In this document: positions 16,703 through 25,526 of the stretch, one piece after another | Layout: every line of letters starts with the position of its first letter | Position numbering within the stretch: position 1 is the first letter of the stretch | Assembly (NCBI GenBank): GCA_036259835.1 | Contig: DATABA010000031.1 | Location: forward strand, 1-64,000 | Direction of reading: 5' to 3' | Origin: JALYGK01 sp036259835 | GTDB taxonomy: Bacteria > Actinomycetota > UBA4738 | DNA length: 64,000 bases | Notes under the pieces: model-generated | Databases searched by the model: none | Seen by the model: only the letters and a program-made list of their open reading frames with translations | Told to the model about the DNA's origin: nothing | Translations under genes and position numbers: made by a program

Positions 16703-17536
16703 TCAGGCCCGCTCGAGCTCGCCTCTGAGCTGCGTGACGGTCAGGTTCTCCACGCGAGTCCTGAGGTCCAGGTACAGGACGATGGTGACGAGCGCGGAGA
16801 ACGGCGCCGTGATGATTTGTCCGATCGTCTGCATGATCAAAGCGAACGTCACGCTGTCCCCACCGATCCTCGTGAGGATGCTGTTGACCACCTGCACGAT
16901 GATCGCGGCCACGACGACCACGCCGAACACGTGCCAGAAGTGTCCCTTGACGAGATTCCACGACCGCCCCAGCGCTTTGGTTCCCCGTTGCCCCTCCATC
17001 ACGACAGAGGGAACCGCGACGGCGAGCATCGCCAGGAAGATCAGTCCGGGGATGATCAGGAGGAGGAACCCAACGCCCACGATGATGGCCACGAGGAACG
17101 ACACCCACAGAACGCTCCCGAATCTCCGCAGACCCCATCGATAGCTGTCGCTGATGTCAACGCGCTCCCCGAGCGTGGCGCCGGCCGCCCCGCGAAGCAG
17201 CGCCGCCTGCAGGATCGCGTTGATGATCACGCCGATCGCAGCAGATATAAGCGCCGCGAGCAGGAACACGAACAGCCCCGGTGACTCCTGAACCGTGAAC
17301 GTTTGGCCGCCGATCGTCTGCGTCGTGGTGTCCGTGTCGGTAATGGCCCGCACGATGATGTAGCCAATGATCGTGAGCGGGATGACCACGATGGCGACGA
17401 TCGCGAAGAGCTGCAGGGCGTTCTTCCGGTAGATGTCGAGCGCGGTGCTGAAGATGTCGCCGAACGACCTCGGGGGGAGCGCCGGGTCGCCGGATGGCGG
17501 CGGTGGTACCGCGGGCGGTGGTGGTACGTCGGCCAT
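16703..17536 (-). CDS. Membrane protein with Pro-rich N-terminus (GDPD membrane-domain-like)
   Basis: 277-aa membrane protein. A short Pro-rich head ('PPPPAVPPPPSG') is followed by 'FGDIFSTALDIYRKNALQLF' and about six TM segments. 'IPGLIFLAMLAVAVPSVVME' and 'ALGRSWNLVKGHFW' match the pattern of actinobacterial membrane proteins annotated as glycerophosphodiester phosphodiesterase membrane-domain-like; no phosphodiesterase active site is present. A GGAAGGAG ribosome site precedes the ATG at 17536. It converges on nfo (7 nt) and follows the gene at 17618-18019 by 81 nt. Function unknown. Confidence 0.7.
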   Translation of the reverse strand: MADVPPPPAVPPPPSGDPALPPRSFGDIFSTALDIYRKNALQLFAIVAIVVIPLTIIGYIIVRAITDTDTTTQTIGGQTFTVQESPGLFVFLLAALISAAIGVIINAILQAALLRGAAGATLGERVDISDSYRWGLRRFGSVLWVSFLVAIIVGVGFLLLIIPGLIFLAMLAVAVPSVVMEGQRGTKALGRSWNLVKGHFWHVFGVVVVAAIIVQVVNSILTRIGGDSVTFALIMQTIGQIITAPFSALVTIVLYLDLRTRVENLTVTQLRGELERA

Positions 17537-17617
17537 GTGCTGGCTCCTTCCTGATTGGGTTGGTAGCGGCGGGAGTCTACCCGAGAAGGCTCCGGCCCGG
17601 TCAAACCGACCGGTGGT

Positions 17618-18019
17618 TCATTCTTGGTCGGCCGGTTCGAAGTCTCCCGAGATCTGTCGAAGAGCGACGAACGCAAAGGCGTCGAGCGCCAGCGCGAGCA
17701 GCGCCGAAACAGGCTGCTTGAACAAGGCGAACAGCAGCAGGACGGCCGAGGACACGAGCAGCCACATGGCGAGCCGCCACCCCGTTCGCCGAATCACCCG
17801 AATACCCGCGACGATCTGCGAGACGCTGAACACGACCAGGAGCATCGCCAACAGGGCGAAGATCACGCCGGAGGTGGATGCCACCCCGAACAGGAAGTAC
17901 GCGGTCAACAGACCCACGATGGCGCCCACGACGACCAGTGCCCCCACGCCGTTCGCCTGATTGACGGAGGTTCTGTTTCGCCGCCGCGCCTGCTCTTCCT
18001 GCGATCGTTCTTCCGCCAC
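17618..18019 (-). CDS. Small four-TM membrane protein (unknown)
   Basis: 133-aa protein with a charged head ('EERSQEEQARRRNR') and four hydrophobic segments ('VVVGAIVGLLTAYFLFGVA', 'FALLAMLLVVFSVSQIVAG', 'AMWLLVSSAVLLLFALF', 'LLALALDAFAFVALRQI'). GTG 18019 is chosen because GGAGG stands 7 nt before it; the open frame reaching 18187 overlaps the preceding gene. It follows the sulfite-oxidase-like gene by 14 nt and is probably co-transcribed. No family recognised. Confidence 0.65.
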   Translation of the reverse strand: MAEERSQEEQARRRNRTSVNQANGVGALVVVGAIVGLLTAYFLFGVASTSGVIFALLAMLLVVFSVSQIVAGIRVIRRTGWRLAMWLLVSSAVLLLFALFKQPVSALLALALDAFAFVALRQISGDFEPADQE

Positions 18020-18033
18020 GTTGTTTCCTCCGG

Positions 18034-18648
18034 CTACGGTTCGGTCTCCGATTCCCGGCTCTCCTGGTACGAATACCGCTCCTCCCGCCAGGGATCCGCG
18101 TGGTTGTGGTACCCACGAACCTCCCAAAATCCGCGCCGGTTTTCTGCGGTCAGCTCGACGGCCCGAACCCATTTCGCGCTCTTCCACGCATACCGCTTGG
18201 GGACCACCAGTCGAAGCGGGAAACCGTGCTCAGGAGCGAGGGGCTCTCCTCGGTTCCCCCACGCAAGAAGGACGTCGTCATCCATCATCGCCTCGAGCGA
18301 GAGATTCGACGTATACCCGTGGTCGCAGTGCGCCACGACCCACGCCGCTTCCGGCTTGGGCCGAGCGCGCTCGGCGATGGTCCGGAACGGAACCCCTTCC
18401 CACTCGTTGTCCAGGGTCGTCCACCCGGTCACGCAGTGCATGTCGGCGCCCACCCTTGTCGGTCCAAGTGCCTTGAGCTCCGAGTAGCTCAGCGTGTACT
18501 CCTCCTCCACGGCCCCGAAGACCCTGAAGTCCCACGTCGCCTCGTCGAACCGCGGGATCGCGCCGTAATGCAGAACGGGCCACCCCTTCACCAGGCGCTG
18601 ACCGGGCGGAATCCGGACCGCGATCTCTTCGGGATACCTGCGGGCCAT
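18034..18648 (-). CDS. Sulfite-oxidase-like molybdopterin oxidoreductase
   Basis: 204-aa single-domain Mo-cofactor protein of the sulfite oxidase/YedY fold. The Mo-coordinating Cys is in 'ADMHCVTGWTTLDNEWEG' (about residues 79-96), and 'GFPLRLVVPKRYAWKSAKWV' and 'GYHNHADPW' are typical of the short actinobacterial 'sulfite oxidase-like' group. There is no heme domain, no dimerisation domain and no Tat signal, so it appears cytoplasmic; its substrate is unknown. ATG 18648 begins 2 nt after the threonine aldolase stop, supporting this start and an operon with pfp and the aldolase. Confidence 0.82.
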   Translation of the reverse strand: MARRYPEEIAVRIPPGQRLVKGWPVLHYGAIPRFDEATWDFRVFGAVEEEYTLSYSELKALGPTRVGADMHCVTGWTTLDNEWEGVPFRTIAERARPKPEAAWVVAHCDHGYTSNLSLEAMMDDDVLLAWGNRGEPLAPEHGFPLRLVVPKRYAWKSAKWVRAVELTAENRRGFWEVRGYHNHADPWREERYSYQESRESETEP

Positions 18649-18650
18649 CG

Positions 18651-19703
18651 CTACGCGTCCTGCCCTCGTTTGAGATCTGCGGTGACCCTGTGCCAAGCCG
18701 CGACCGCCGTGTCAACGTCGCCGGCGGAAACGTCGCGATGCGTCACGAACCTGAGTTTTCCCGCGACGACGTTCGCCAGGACATCGTGTTCCCGCAACCG
18801 GCCCATGAGGTCGACCGTGGAGATCCCAAGGGAGGCCGGGTCGACGAAAACGATGTTGGTTTCCACGCCGCCGGGATCCACCGAACCCGGGGTCGCCTCG
18901 GCGATCCCTTCGGCAAGCCGCCGGGCGTTTGCGTGATCCTCCTCCAGCCGGCCCGGCCCTTCCTCCAGTGCGACCAGTCCTGCGGCCGCCACCACGCCAG
19001 CCTGTCGCCACGCCCCTCCGAACAGGATTTTGACCCGCCTCGCTTCCTGGACGAACGCTTCCGACCCGCACAGGACCGACCCAATCGGCGCTCCGAGCCC
19101 CTTCGACAGCGACAGCATCATGGTGTCCACTTCGGCCGCGTACTCCCCGACCGGTGTCCCGCTGGCCACGCTGGCATTGAAGATCCGGGCGCCGTCCAGA
19201 TAGACCGGAACACCGGCCTCATCCGTGACCTTCCGGATCGCCCGGAGTTCGTCCGCCGGCATGACGGTCCCGCCACCGACCTGGTGCGTGTTCTCGAGAG
19301 ACACGAGGTCGACTACCCGGACGTCGAACGGGTCCGGCACCAGCGCCTGCGCGACCATGTCCGCGGTGAGCTGGCCTCTCGAGGCCGCGATCGGCCGAAA
19401 GGCGATTCCGGAGAGCACCGCCGCCGAGTGAAGCTCCACCGTTGAGACGTGCGACGTCCCCTCACACACCACGAAGTGCCCGGAGCGAACGAACACGTGA
19501 AGCGCGATCTCGTTCGCCATCGTTCCGGTGGCCACATACAGCGCCGCTTCCTTGCCCGTGATCTCGGCGCAGCGCTCCTGGAGCCGGTTTACCGTGGGAT
19601 CGTCGCCGTACCAGTCGTCTCCGACCTCCGCCTCTGCCATGGCCGTTCGCATGGCCGGTGTGGGCCGGGTCACCGTATCGGAACGCAGGTCGATCGGCCG
19701 CAT
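18651..19703 (-). CDS. ltaE: Low-specificity threonine aldolase (PLP beta-eliminating lyase)
   Basis: 350-aa fold-type I PLP enzyme that splits threonine/allo-threonine into glycine and acetaldehyde. 'DLRSDTVTRPTPAMRTAM' at the N-terminus and 'GDDWYGDDPTVNRLQ' are aldolase signatures; 'PVYLDGARIFNA' carries the PLP Asp and 'LSLSKGLGAPIGS' the Schiff-base Lys (about residue 195-208). Length is normal. Its ATG overlaps the phosphofructokinase stop by one base (TGATG), so the two are translationally coupled. The pairing could supply glycine; no other glycine gene is adjacent. Confidence 0.9.
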   Translation of the reverse strand: MRPIDLRSDTVTRPTPAMRTAMAEAEVGDDWYGDDPTVNRLQERCAEITGKEAALYVATGTMANEIALHVFVRSGHFVVCEGTSHVSTVELHSAAVLSGIAFRPIAASRGQLTADMVAQALVPDPFDVRVVDLVSLENTHQVGGGTVMPADELRAIRKVTDEAGVPVYLDGARIFNASVASGTPVGEYAAEVDTMMLSLSKGLGAPIGSVLCGSEAFVQEARRVKILFGGAWRQAGVVAAAGLVALEEGPGRLEEDHANARRLAEGIAEATPGSVDPGGVETNIVFVDPASLGISTVDLMGRLREHDVLANVVAGKLRFVTHRDVSAGDVDTAVAAWHRVTADLKRGQDA

Positions 19704-21013
19704 CAGTCGGGTCCGTACATCTGGACGAGATAGCCGAAGCGGTCGCGGAAGGCCTCAGGGCTCATGTTGGCCGCGGCGGCGATCGGTTTGAGCTTCTCCG
19801 GATCGTCGAGGTCCTCCTGTTCCAGACGGATCATGTATTCGGTCGCCACTCGGTATGTCCCGCTGCCTATGTTCACTTCCCGTGTCCGCGGACGGCCGGT
19901 CTGAGGATCGGTGAAGGACCCGAACGGCAGGGGAACCATGTGGTCCTCCTGGATGGTGATCATCGCGCCGTGCTCCGGACGACCCGAGTCCATGAGACCG
20001 CGGAGATAATCGATGGCACCGTATCCCAGGTCCCTGGTGTAGCCGATGTCGAAGGGAATGGGCGGGGCGCACCGGAGCTCGTAGCCGATGTTCTTCGGCG
20101 TGATGGTGATCTTCTGACCACGAGCCTTGAACCGTGCCCGGACCATGTCGGCCAGGACACTGTCGAGGACCAGCTCGCCCAAGCGGATGTGACCGTGCTC
20201 GTCGCGTTCGATGTTCGGCATGGCGGCGGACAGCTCCTCCTCGGAGAGCCGCAGCGCGATCCCCTCGGAGAAGACCGCCACGCCAAACGGACGGCCGTGT
20301 GCGATTCGCTTCAGGATGGATGTCTCGAGCAGGTCGACCAGGTGATCGAGCCGAATGGGCGCGTCCTTGGCGAACTCCTCTGCAATTACGGTGAGGGTCG
20401 CACCGGCCGCCTTGCCGATGCCCACCGCCAGGTGACCGGCGGACCGTCCCATGGCCAGCACGAAGAACCATCGCCTGGTCGTCATGGCGTCCGTCATGAG
20501 GTTGTTCACCAGCTCGACGCCGACCGACCGCGCCGTCTCGAAACCGAACGTCTGGATTCCTCCCGGGAGCGGCAGGTCGTTGTCGATGGTCTTCGGAACG
20601 TGAGCCACTCTGATCCGTCCGCCCGCCGCCTCCGCGACCTTCGAGGCCGAAAAGGCAGTGTCGTCCCCGCCAATCGTGACGAGCACGTTGACGCCGAGCC
20701 CCTCCAGCGCCTTGAGGGTGTTCGACATGCGCCAATCGGGGTCGGTTGCGGTCGGATCGGGCACAGTGGGATTCGCTCGCGAGGTGAACAGCACCGATCC
20801 GCCCATTTGATGAATGCGGGAAACGTCGGCGATCCCTAGGTGCTGAACGTGCGCCGTCGAGCCTTCGATGAGGTGCTGAAAGCCGTCCAGAATGCCGACC
20901 ACGTTCCAGCCGCTATTGACGGCTTCAATGGTTGCTGCTGAGATGACGGAATTGATGCCAGGAGCCGGACCTCCCCCGCACAGTATGCCGAGCGTGACAT
21001 TGCGCTGGCTCAT
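19703..21013 (-). CDS. pfp: Phosphofructokinase, pyrophosphate-dependent type
   Basis: 436-aa PfkA-superfamily enzyme that interconverts fructose 6-phosphate and fructose 1,6-bisphosphate. 'GILCGGGPAPGIN' begins the phosphoryl-donor site. Two diagnostic positions point to PPi rather than ATP: 'TIGGDDTAFSA' has Asp where ATP enzymes have Gly (GGDGS/T), and 'PKTIDNDLPLPG' has Lys where ATP enzymes have Gly (PGTIDND). 'FVLAMGRSAGHLA' and 'NIGYELRC' are further substrate-site blocks. ATG 21013 gives a normal N-terminus; the frame running upstream to 21178 overlaps the divergent gene. First gene of pfp-ltaE-sulfite-oxidase-like-membrane protein. Confidence 0.92.
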   Translation of the reverse strand: MSQRNVTLGILCGGGPAPGINSVISAATIEAVNSGWNVVGILDGFQHLIEGSTAHVQHLGIADVSRIHQMGGSVLFTSRANPTVPDPTATDPDWRMSNTLKALEGLGVNVLVTIGGDDTAFSASKVAEAAGGRIRVAHVPKTIDNDLPLPGGIQTFGFETARSVGVELVNNLMTDAMTTRRWFFVLAMGRSAGHLAVGIGKAAGATLTVIAEEFAKDAPIRLDHLVDLLETSILKRIAHGRPFGVAVFSEGIALRLSEEELSAAMPNIERDEHGHIRLGELVLDSVLADMVRARFKARGQKITITPKNIGYELRCAPPIPFDIGYTRDLGYGAIDYLRGLMDSGRPEHGAMITIQEDHMVPLPFGSFTDPQTGRPRTREVNIGSGTYRVATEYMIRLEQEDLDDPEKLKPIAAAANMSPEAFRDRFGYLVQMYGPD

Positions 21014-21099
21014 GGACGTCGGCCGCGACTGTACCTCAAGGCGAGTGCAGGGAGAACCGATGGAGCAACTGGCGTCGACCCATACAGCCAGGGAACTCC

Positions 21100-22158
21100 A
21101 TGCGAACCAAATCCGCTCTCGTGCTGGCGCTCGCCCTGACGGCGACCCCAGCGTTTCCGGCGCGGGCCACCTCCCCATTCTCGTCTGACCCGCCGCTCTT
21201 CCAGACGACCGGGACTGGGCCTCAGGCCGAGACCTCCATTCAGGACGTCCTCAGCCGGCTGCGGGAGATGACGGACGAGTACCGGCGAATTCAGGAGGGG
21301 CTGGAACAGGCCGCGACCGACCTTAAGCTGACCGCGCGGCGGCGTGACGACCTCAGCGCGCAGCTTGTCCAGGCACAGGACGATCTGGATGGCGAGGCCG
21401 TCCGGGTCTATCGGGAGGGCGCCGGCACCGCGCTCGAGCTCATCCTCGGAGCGGAGACCACCAGCGACCTGGCGGCAATCGGTCAGATCACCAATCGAAC
21501 GCTGGAGGTCCGGAACCAGACCATCGAGCGGGTGACGTATTTGCGCTCGGCAGCCAACCAGACGCAGAGCCTGCTCCGCGCGCGTCAAACCGAACTGCAG
21601 TCGTCTGCCCGACGGCTCCGAACGCTCGCATCCCGGATCTTCGCGGGATTGGATCGCGCGCAGGCCATCGCCGTTCAGTCCGGTCTGGCCCAGAGCGGCC
21701 TTCTGGAGCAACAGCAGGCGTTCGAGGAACTGACCGGCGAAGCGGCAAACAGCCTTTCGGCGTTGGTCGCGGTGGCAACCGGGGCGAATCAAGTTGGTTC
21801 CCTCTCGCTTCTCGGTCCGACCGGCGGGCGAACGTGCGCGATTCCGAGTGGGCTGCGCCCGACGGGACAGACGCTCGCGGGCCAGGCGTCCTACTACGGG
21901 TGGGAGCTCGCTGGAAACCACACCGCCAGTGGAGCGGTGTTCGATCCGCGGCTCTTCACCGCCGCGCACAAAACGCTGCCACTCGGAACGTTCCTGCGGG
22001 TTCAGTACGGAGGACGCTGCGCCGTCGTCCTGGTCAACGACCGCGGGCCATACGTCGGTCCGAGAATCATCGACCTCTCTCAGGGCGCGGCGGAATACCT
22101 CGGCATGCTTTCGTCCGGCGTCGGCTACGTGACGGCCGAAATCCTGGTCCCCGCGTAA
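21100..22158 (+). CDS. Secreted coiled-coil protein with C-terminal RlpA-like double-psi beta-barrel
   Basis: 352-aa exported protein. A signal peptide ('MRTKSALVLALALTATPAFP') precedes a long helical region (about residues 40-235) rich in Leu/Glu/Arg/Gln that resembles the coiled coils of PcsB/NlpC-type wall proteins, including 'REGAGTALELILGAETTSDL'. The C-terminal ~100 residues are an RlpA-like barrel: 'GQASYYGWELAGNHTASGAV', 'AAHKTLPLGTFLRVQ', 'VVLVNDRGPYVGPRIIDLSQ'. The Asp in 'NDRGP' matches the catalytic Asp of RlpA/Mlt-type lytic transglycosylases. A cell-wall role is likely; catalytic activity is uncertain. It is divergent from pfp. Confidence 0.85.
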   Translation: MRTKSALVLALALTATPAFPARATSPFSSDPPLFQTTGTGPQAETSIQDVLSRLREMTDEYRRIQEGLEQAATDLKLTARRRDDLSAQLVQAQDDLDGEAVRVYREGAGTALELILGAETTSDLAAIGQITNRTLEVRNQTIERVTYLRSAANQTQSLLRARQTELQSSARRLRTLASRIFAGLDRAQAIAVQSGLAQSGLLEQQQAFEELTGEAANSLSALVAVATGANQVGSLSLLGPTGGRTCAIPSGLRPTGQTLAGQASYYGWELAGNHTASGAVFDPRLFTAAHKTLPLGTFLRVQYGGRCAVVLVNDRGPYVGPRIIDLSQGAAEYLGMLSSGVGYVTAEILVPA

Positions 22159-22187
22159 CCCGAAGCACCGAACAGCGCTGCGATAGC

Positions 22188-23693
22188 ATGCGCGCGGTGG
22201 CGCGGATCCTTTCCATCGATGCCGGCACGACGGGCGTCAAATCGCTGGTCGTCGACGAGAACGGGGCGGTCCTCGGCTCCGGGTATCGCGAATTCCCCCA
22301 GAGCTTTCCGCGCCCTGGATGGGTGGAACACGACCCGGATGACTGGTGGACCGCGACCATCGAATCATCGGGGCAAGCGCTGGCAGCGACCGGGACCGAG
22401 CCGTCTTCGGTGACAGCGATCGGCATCACGAACCAGCGCGAGACGACGGTGATTTGGGAGCGGGCGTCGTTCAAACCCATTTACCCCGCCATCGTGTGGC
22501 AGGACCGGCGAACGGCACCTCTGTGCGACACACTCCGCGAGGAGGGTTGGACCGAACGCATTCGAGACCGGACCGGCCTGGTGATTGACCCGTACTTCTC
22601 CGGCACCAAGGTGGCCTGGCTACTGGACAACGTTCCCGACGTACGGAAGGAGGCGGCAACCGGTGCCCTCGCCTACGGAACCGTCGACTCGTACCTGCTG
22701 GCCCGGCTGACTGGTGGACGAGTCCACGCCACCGAATGGACGAACGCGTCCCGGTCCATGCTCTTTGACATTCACAAGCTCGATTGGGAACCGGAGATCA
22801 TGGAACGCCTGGATGTCCCGCGGGCCTTGCTTCCCGCCGTGGGCCCGTCATCCGGGCGGTTCGGGATCACCGATCCCAATGCATTTCTCGGCCTGGAGGT
22901 ACCGGTGTCGGGAATGGCCGGCGACCAACAGGCGGCGCTGTTCGGCCAGGCATGCTTCGAGCCCGGCGCGACCAAGAACACGTACGGAACCGGATCGTTC
23001 GTCCTGATGAACACGGGAGATCGGCCGCCGCAGTCGAGCGGTCGCGTCATCGCCACGATGGCGTGCGGTCACGGAGAGGCGTCCGCGTACGCGCTCGAGG
23101 GTTCGATCTTCGTCACGGGGGCGGCCATCCAGTGGCTCAGAGATGGCCTCCAGATCATTGAACGAGCCGACCAGACCGGTTCGTTGGCGGCCTCCGTGCC
23201 CGACAGCGGCGGCGTCTATTTCGTCCCGGCACTCACTGGGCTCGGGGCTCCATGGTGGGATGCCTACGCGCGCGGCACCATCGTCGGTATCACTCGTGGT
23301 ACCACGCGCGCTCATGTGGTTCGGGCGGCCGTCGAAGCGATGGCCTACCAAACGCGCGATGTAGTCGAGGCGATGCTGGCCGATGGCGACGTTCCACTGG
23401 TCGAACTGCGCGTGGACGGAGGAGCCAGCGTGATGGACCTTCTCCTCCAGTTTCAGGCCGACCTGCTGGGAGTTCCGGTTCGGCGCGCCGCCGTCCAGGA
23501 GACCACGGCCCTTGGAGCGGCCTATCTCGCCGGTCTGGCCGAAGGCGTGTGGACCACTGTGGGTGAGCTGTCCGGCCTGTGGCGCGAGGACCGTGCGTTC
23601 GAACCGGGCGACTCGGCTCGAGCGAACGAAGGCTACGCCGGATGGCGACGAGCGGTCGAGCGTTCGCTCGGCTGGATCACGGACAGGACCTAG
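22188..23693 (+). CDS. glpK: Glycerol kinase
   Basis: 501-aa FGGY-family kinase forming sn-glycerol 3-phosphate from glycerol and ATP. 'SIDAGTTGVKSLVVD' is the N-terminal phosphate-1 motif (classic 'DQGTTSSR' replaced by 'DAGTTGVK'); 'ITNQRETTVIWE' carries the glycerol-binding Arg-Glu, and 'GMAGDQQAALFGQACF' the catalytic Asp. 'NTYGTGSFVLMNTG' and 'VDGGASVMDLLLQFQAD' are further FGGY blocks. ATG 22188 is chosen over the longer frame, which overlaps the previous gene; GTG 22197 is possible. Neighbouring plsC (minus strand) would use glycerol-3-phosphate-derived lipids. Confidence 0.92.
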   Translation: MRAVARILSIDAGTTGVKSLVVDENGAVLGSGYREFPQSFPRPGWVEHDPDDWWTATIESSGQALAATGTEPSSVTAIGITNQRETTVIWERASFKPIYPAIVWQDRRTAPLCDTLREEGWTERIRDRTGLVIDPYFSGTKVAWLLDNVPDVRKEAATGALAYGTVDSYLLARLTGGRVHATEWTNASRSMLFDIHKLDWEPEIMERLDVPRALLPAVGPSSGRFGITDPNAFLGLEVPVSGMAGDQQAALFGQACFEPGATKNTYGTGSFVLMNTGDRPPQSSGRVIATMACGHGEASAYALEGSIFVTGAAIQWLRDGLQIIERADQTGSLAASVPDSGGVYFVPALTGLGAPWWDAYARGTIVGITRGTTRAHVVRAAVEAMAYQTRDVVEAMLADGDVPLVELRVDGGASVMDLLLQFQADLLGVPVRRAAVQETTALGAAYLAGLAEGVWTTVGELSGLWREDRAFEPGDSARANEGYAGWRRAVERSLGWITDRT

Positions 23694-23719
23694 ACCGGAT
23701 CCCGCCTAGCCGGGCTGCG

Positions 23720-24469
23720 CTACGAGCGAGGAGCGCCGGCCCGCTCAGCGGGCTGCACGGGAGTCGGCTCCGCCTCTTTCGTGGCCTCTTCGCCTCTGGG
23801 TTGCTGAGTGAGCTGCTCCTTGAGCTTCGACGCGTACTCGTCCACGTATTCCTGTCCCGACAGCAGCATGATCTCGTACATGATCTCGTCGGTTACGGAC
23901 CTGAGAACGAAGCGGTCGGCCGGCGTGTCGAAGTGCCGGTCGAACCGAAGGGGTTTTCCGAACCGCACCTCCGTTTGGCCGGCCTTCGGGATCTTGCGGT
24001 CGTAGGGCATGAGCTCGTAGGTGCCGATCAACGCTGCCGGGATCACCGGAACTCGCGCCTCGAGCGCCATACGGGCAACGCCGGTCTTGCCGCGGTACAA
24101 CCTGCCGTCCGGTGACCTGGTGCCTTCGGGGAAGATCCCCACGAGCTTTCCTTCCCGAAGAGCGCTCACGCCCGCCCGAAGCGCGTCTTCCGCCGCCGAC
24201 TTGCTCTCCCGGCGAACCGGGATGACGTTCGCGCCCTTGAAGAACCATCGGAGATACCACTTGTCGAAGTATTCGGCTTTGGCCAGGAACACGACCTTCC
24301 GCTTCGGCACGACCAACGGAAGGAGGAGGTCATCGAGGAACGACTGGTGGTTCGCCGCGATGATCGCCGGACCATCGGCGGGAATGTTTTCGAGCCCTGA
24401 GGCCCTGGGACGGTAAAGCAGGCGCAGGAGGGGGCCGAGTAGCACGAACTTCATCAGCCACCAAAACAT
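23720..24469 (-). CDS. plsC: 1-acyl-sn-glycerol-3-phosphate acyltransferase family
   Basis: 249-aa membrane-associated acyltransferase. Motif I H-x4-D is in 'ANHQSFLDDLLLP' (about residues 42-54), motif II in 'GANVIPVRRES', motif III in 'GIFPEGTRSPDGRLYRG' (about 109-125) and motif IV in 'VPVIPAALIGT'. An N-terminal hydrophobic segment anchors it. ATG 24469 is preferred because GGGAGGAAAGC stands directly upstream; the longer frame has no similarity. A hydrophilic C-terminal tail of about 45 residues ('EEATKEAEPTPVQPAERAG') extends beyond the enzyme core. Function: second acylation in phosphatidic acid synthesis or a related lysolipid acylation. Confidence 0.88.
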   Translation of the reverse strand: MFWWLMKFVLLGPLLRLLYRPRASGLENIPADGPAIIAANHQSFLDDLLLPLVVPKRKVVFLAKAEYFDKWYLRWFFKGANVIPVRRESKSAAEDALRAGVSALREGKLVGIFPEGTRSPDGRLYRGKTGVARMALEARVPVIPAALIGTYELMPYDRKIPKAGQTEVRFGKPLRFDRHFDTPADRFVLRSVTDEIMYEIMLLSGQEYVDEYASKLKEQLTQQPRGEEATKEAEPTPVQPAERAGAPRS

Positions 24470-24559
24470 GCTTTCCTCCCGCTCACAGACCGCCGCGAGG
24501 GCCGCGGCGTTACGCTCTATATAGACTACTTCCCGACCTAATCGGAGGGAAACGCGCAG

Positions 24560-24685
24560 GTGATCGGGTTCGGAGTGCTCGAATGGACCTTTGTCGCCGT
24601 CCTGGTCGTGCTGGTCGGTGCGGCGGGAGTATTCGCGTTGTTTCTCCTGTTTCAGCTCTTCCAGACACATTCGCGGCGCGGGTGA
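24560..24685 (+). CDS. 41-aa single-TM small protein
   Basis: GTG 24560 opens a 41-codon frame encoding 'IGFGVLEWTFVAVLVVLVGA' and then 'AGVFALFLLFQLFQTHSRRG', a single hydrophobic helix with a basic C-terminal end (N-out/C-in by the positive-inside rule). CGGAGGG lies 10 nt before the start, a good ribosome site. It sits in the 240-bp space between divergent plsC and the esterase gene at 24713, 27 nt before the latter. No family recognised; the ribosome site and clean membrane profile support it as real. Confidence 0.5.
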   Translation: MIGFGVLEWTFVAVLVVLVGAAGVFALFLLFQLFQTHSRRG

Positions 24686-24712
24686 TCAGCGAGAGCATCC
24701 GTACCGTTTGAG

Positions 24713-25483
24713 ATGGCAGACACGCGCCCTCGTCCAGGCTGTCTTCCGTTCCGCTTCGATGCGGGACCCGTTGGAGCGCTGCTGCAGCACGGCTTCAGCG
24801 GGTGCCCGGCGTCGATGCGTCCGATGGGCCAGTGGCTGAACGAGCGAGGGCTCTCCGTTGTCGGGCCTCGGCTCCCCGGACACGGAACGAGGTGGGAGGA
24901 TCTCGAACAGGCAACCCTGGAAGACTGGGAGCAGGAGGCCGAGAGGGCTCTCGCGGACATCTCTTCCCGTTGTTCGACGGTGATCGCCGTGGGTCTCTCG
25001 TTCGGTGGGGCCATGGTGCTGCACTTGGCCGCGAAGCATCCCGACGTTGTGAAGGGCGTCGTGGCGATCAACTGCGACCTGATCCGTCCGAAGTTGGCCC
25101 TGGTCCCGATCGCGCGTCGCTTCACTCGAACGGTCAAGGGCATTGGGAACGACATCAAGAAGCCGGGCCAGAACGAGTTGCCGTATGACCAAATTCCCCT
25201 TGCGGCGCTGGACCACCTCAGGCGGTTCTACGCCATGGTGAGGAAAGAGTTGCCGTCGGTCCGTGCTCCGCTCCGCGTATTCACCTCCACAGAGGACCAC
25301 GTGGCGAAGACGGCGTCGTCACGCTACGTCCTTCGAAACGCCGGAAGCACTGACAAGGAGCAGGTCATGCTGACCAACTCGTACCACGTGGCGACGCTCG
25401 ACTACGACGCCGAAATCATCTTCCAGGGCGTCCTGGACTTCGCGAACACGAAGGCGTCCGGCGCCGAACCGGCGCCGGCGTGA
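24713..25483 (+). CDS. Alpha/beta-hydrolase, carboxylesterase/monoacylglycerol-lipase type
   Basis: 256-aa serine hydrolase similar in layout to Bacillus Est30 and monoacylglycerol lipases. 'LLQHGFSGCPASMRPMGQWL' contains the oxyanion-hole HGF, 'VGLSFGGAMVLHLA' the nucleophile elbow G-x-S-x-G (about residues 94-107), 'STEDHVAKTASS' the acid Asp and 'TNSYHVATLDYD' the catalytic His. No signal peptide, so cytoplasmic. It lies between the 41-aa membrane protein and a kinase-like gene on the same strand and may be part of a lipid-turnover group with plsC and glpK (inference). Confidence 0.87.
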   Translation: MADTRPRPGCLPFRFDAGPVGALLQHGFSGCPASMRPMGQWLNERGLSVVGPRLPGHGTRWEDLEQATLEDWEQEAERALADISSRCSTVIAVGLSFGGAMVLHLAAKHPDVVKGVVAINCDLIRPKLALVPIARRFTRTVKGIGNDIKKPGQNELPYDQIPLAALDHLRRFYAMVRKELPSVRAPLRVFTSTEDHVAKTASSRYVLRNAGSTDKEQVMLTNSYHVATLDYDAEIIFQGVLDFANTKASGAEPAPA

Positions 25484-25526
25484 CCACCGCGCCGACCGCC
25501 CCCGCGATCGCCCGCCGCGGCTAGCG

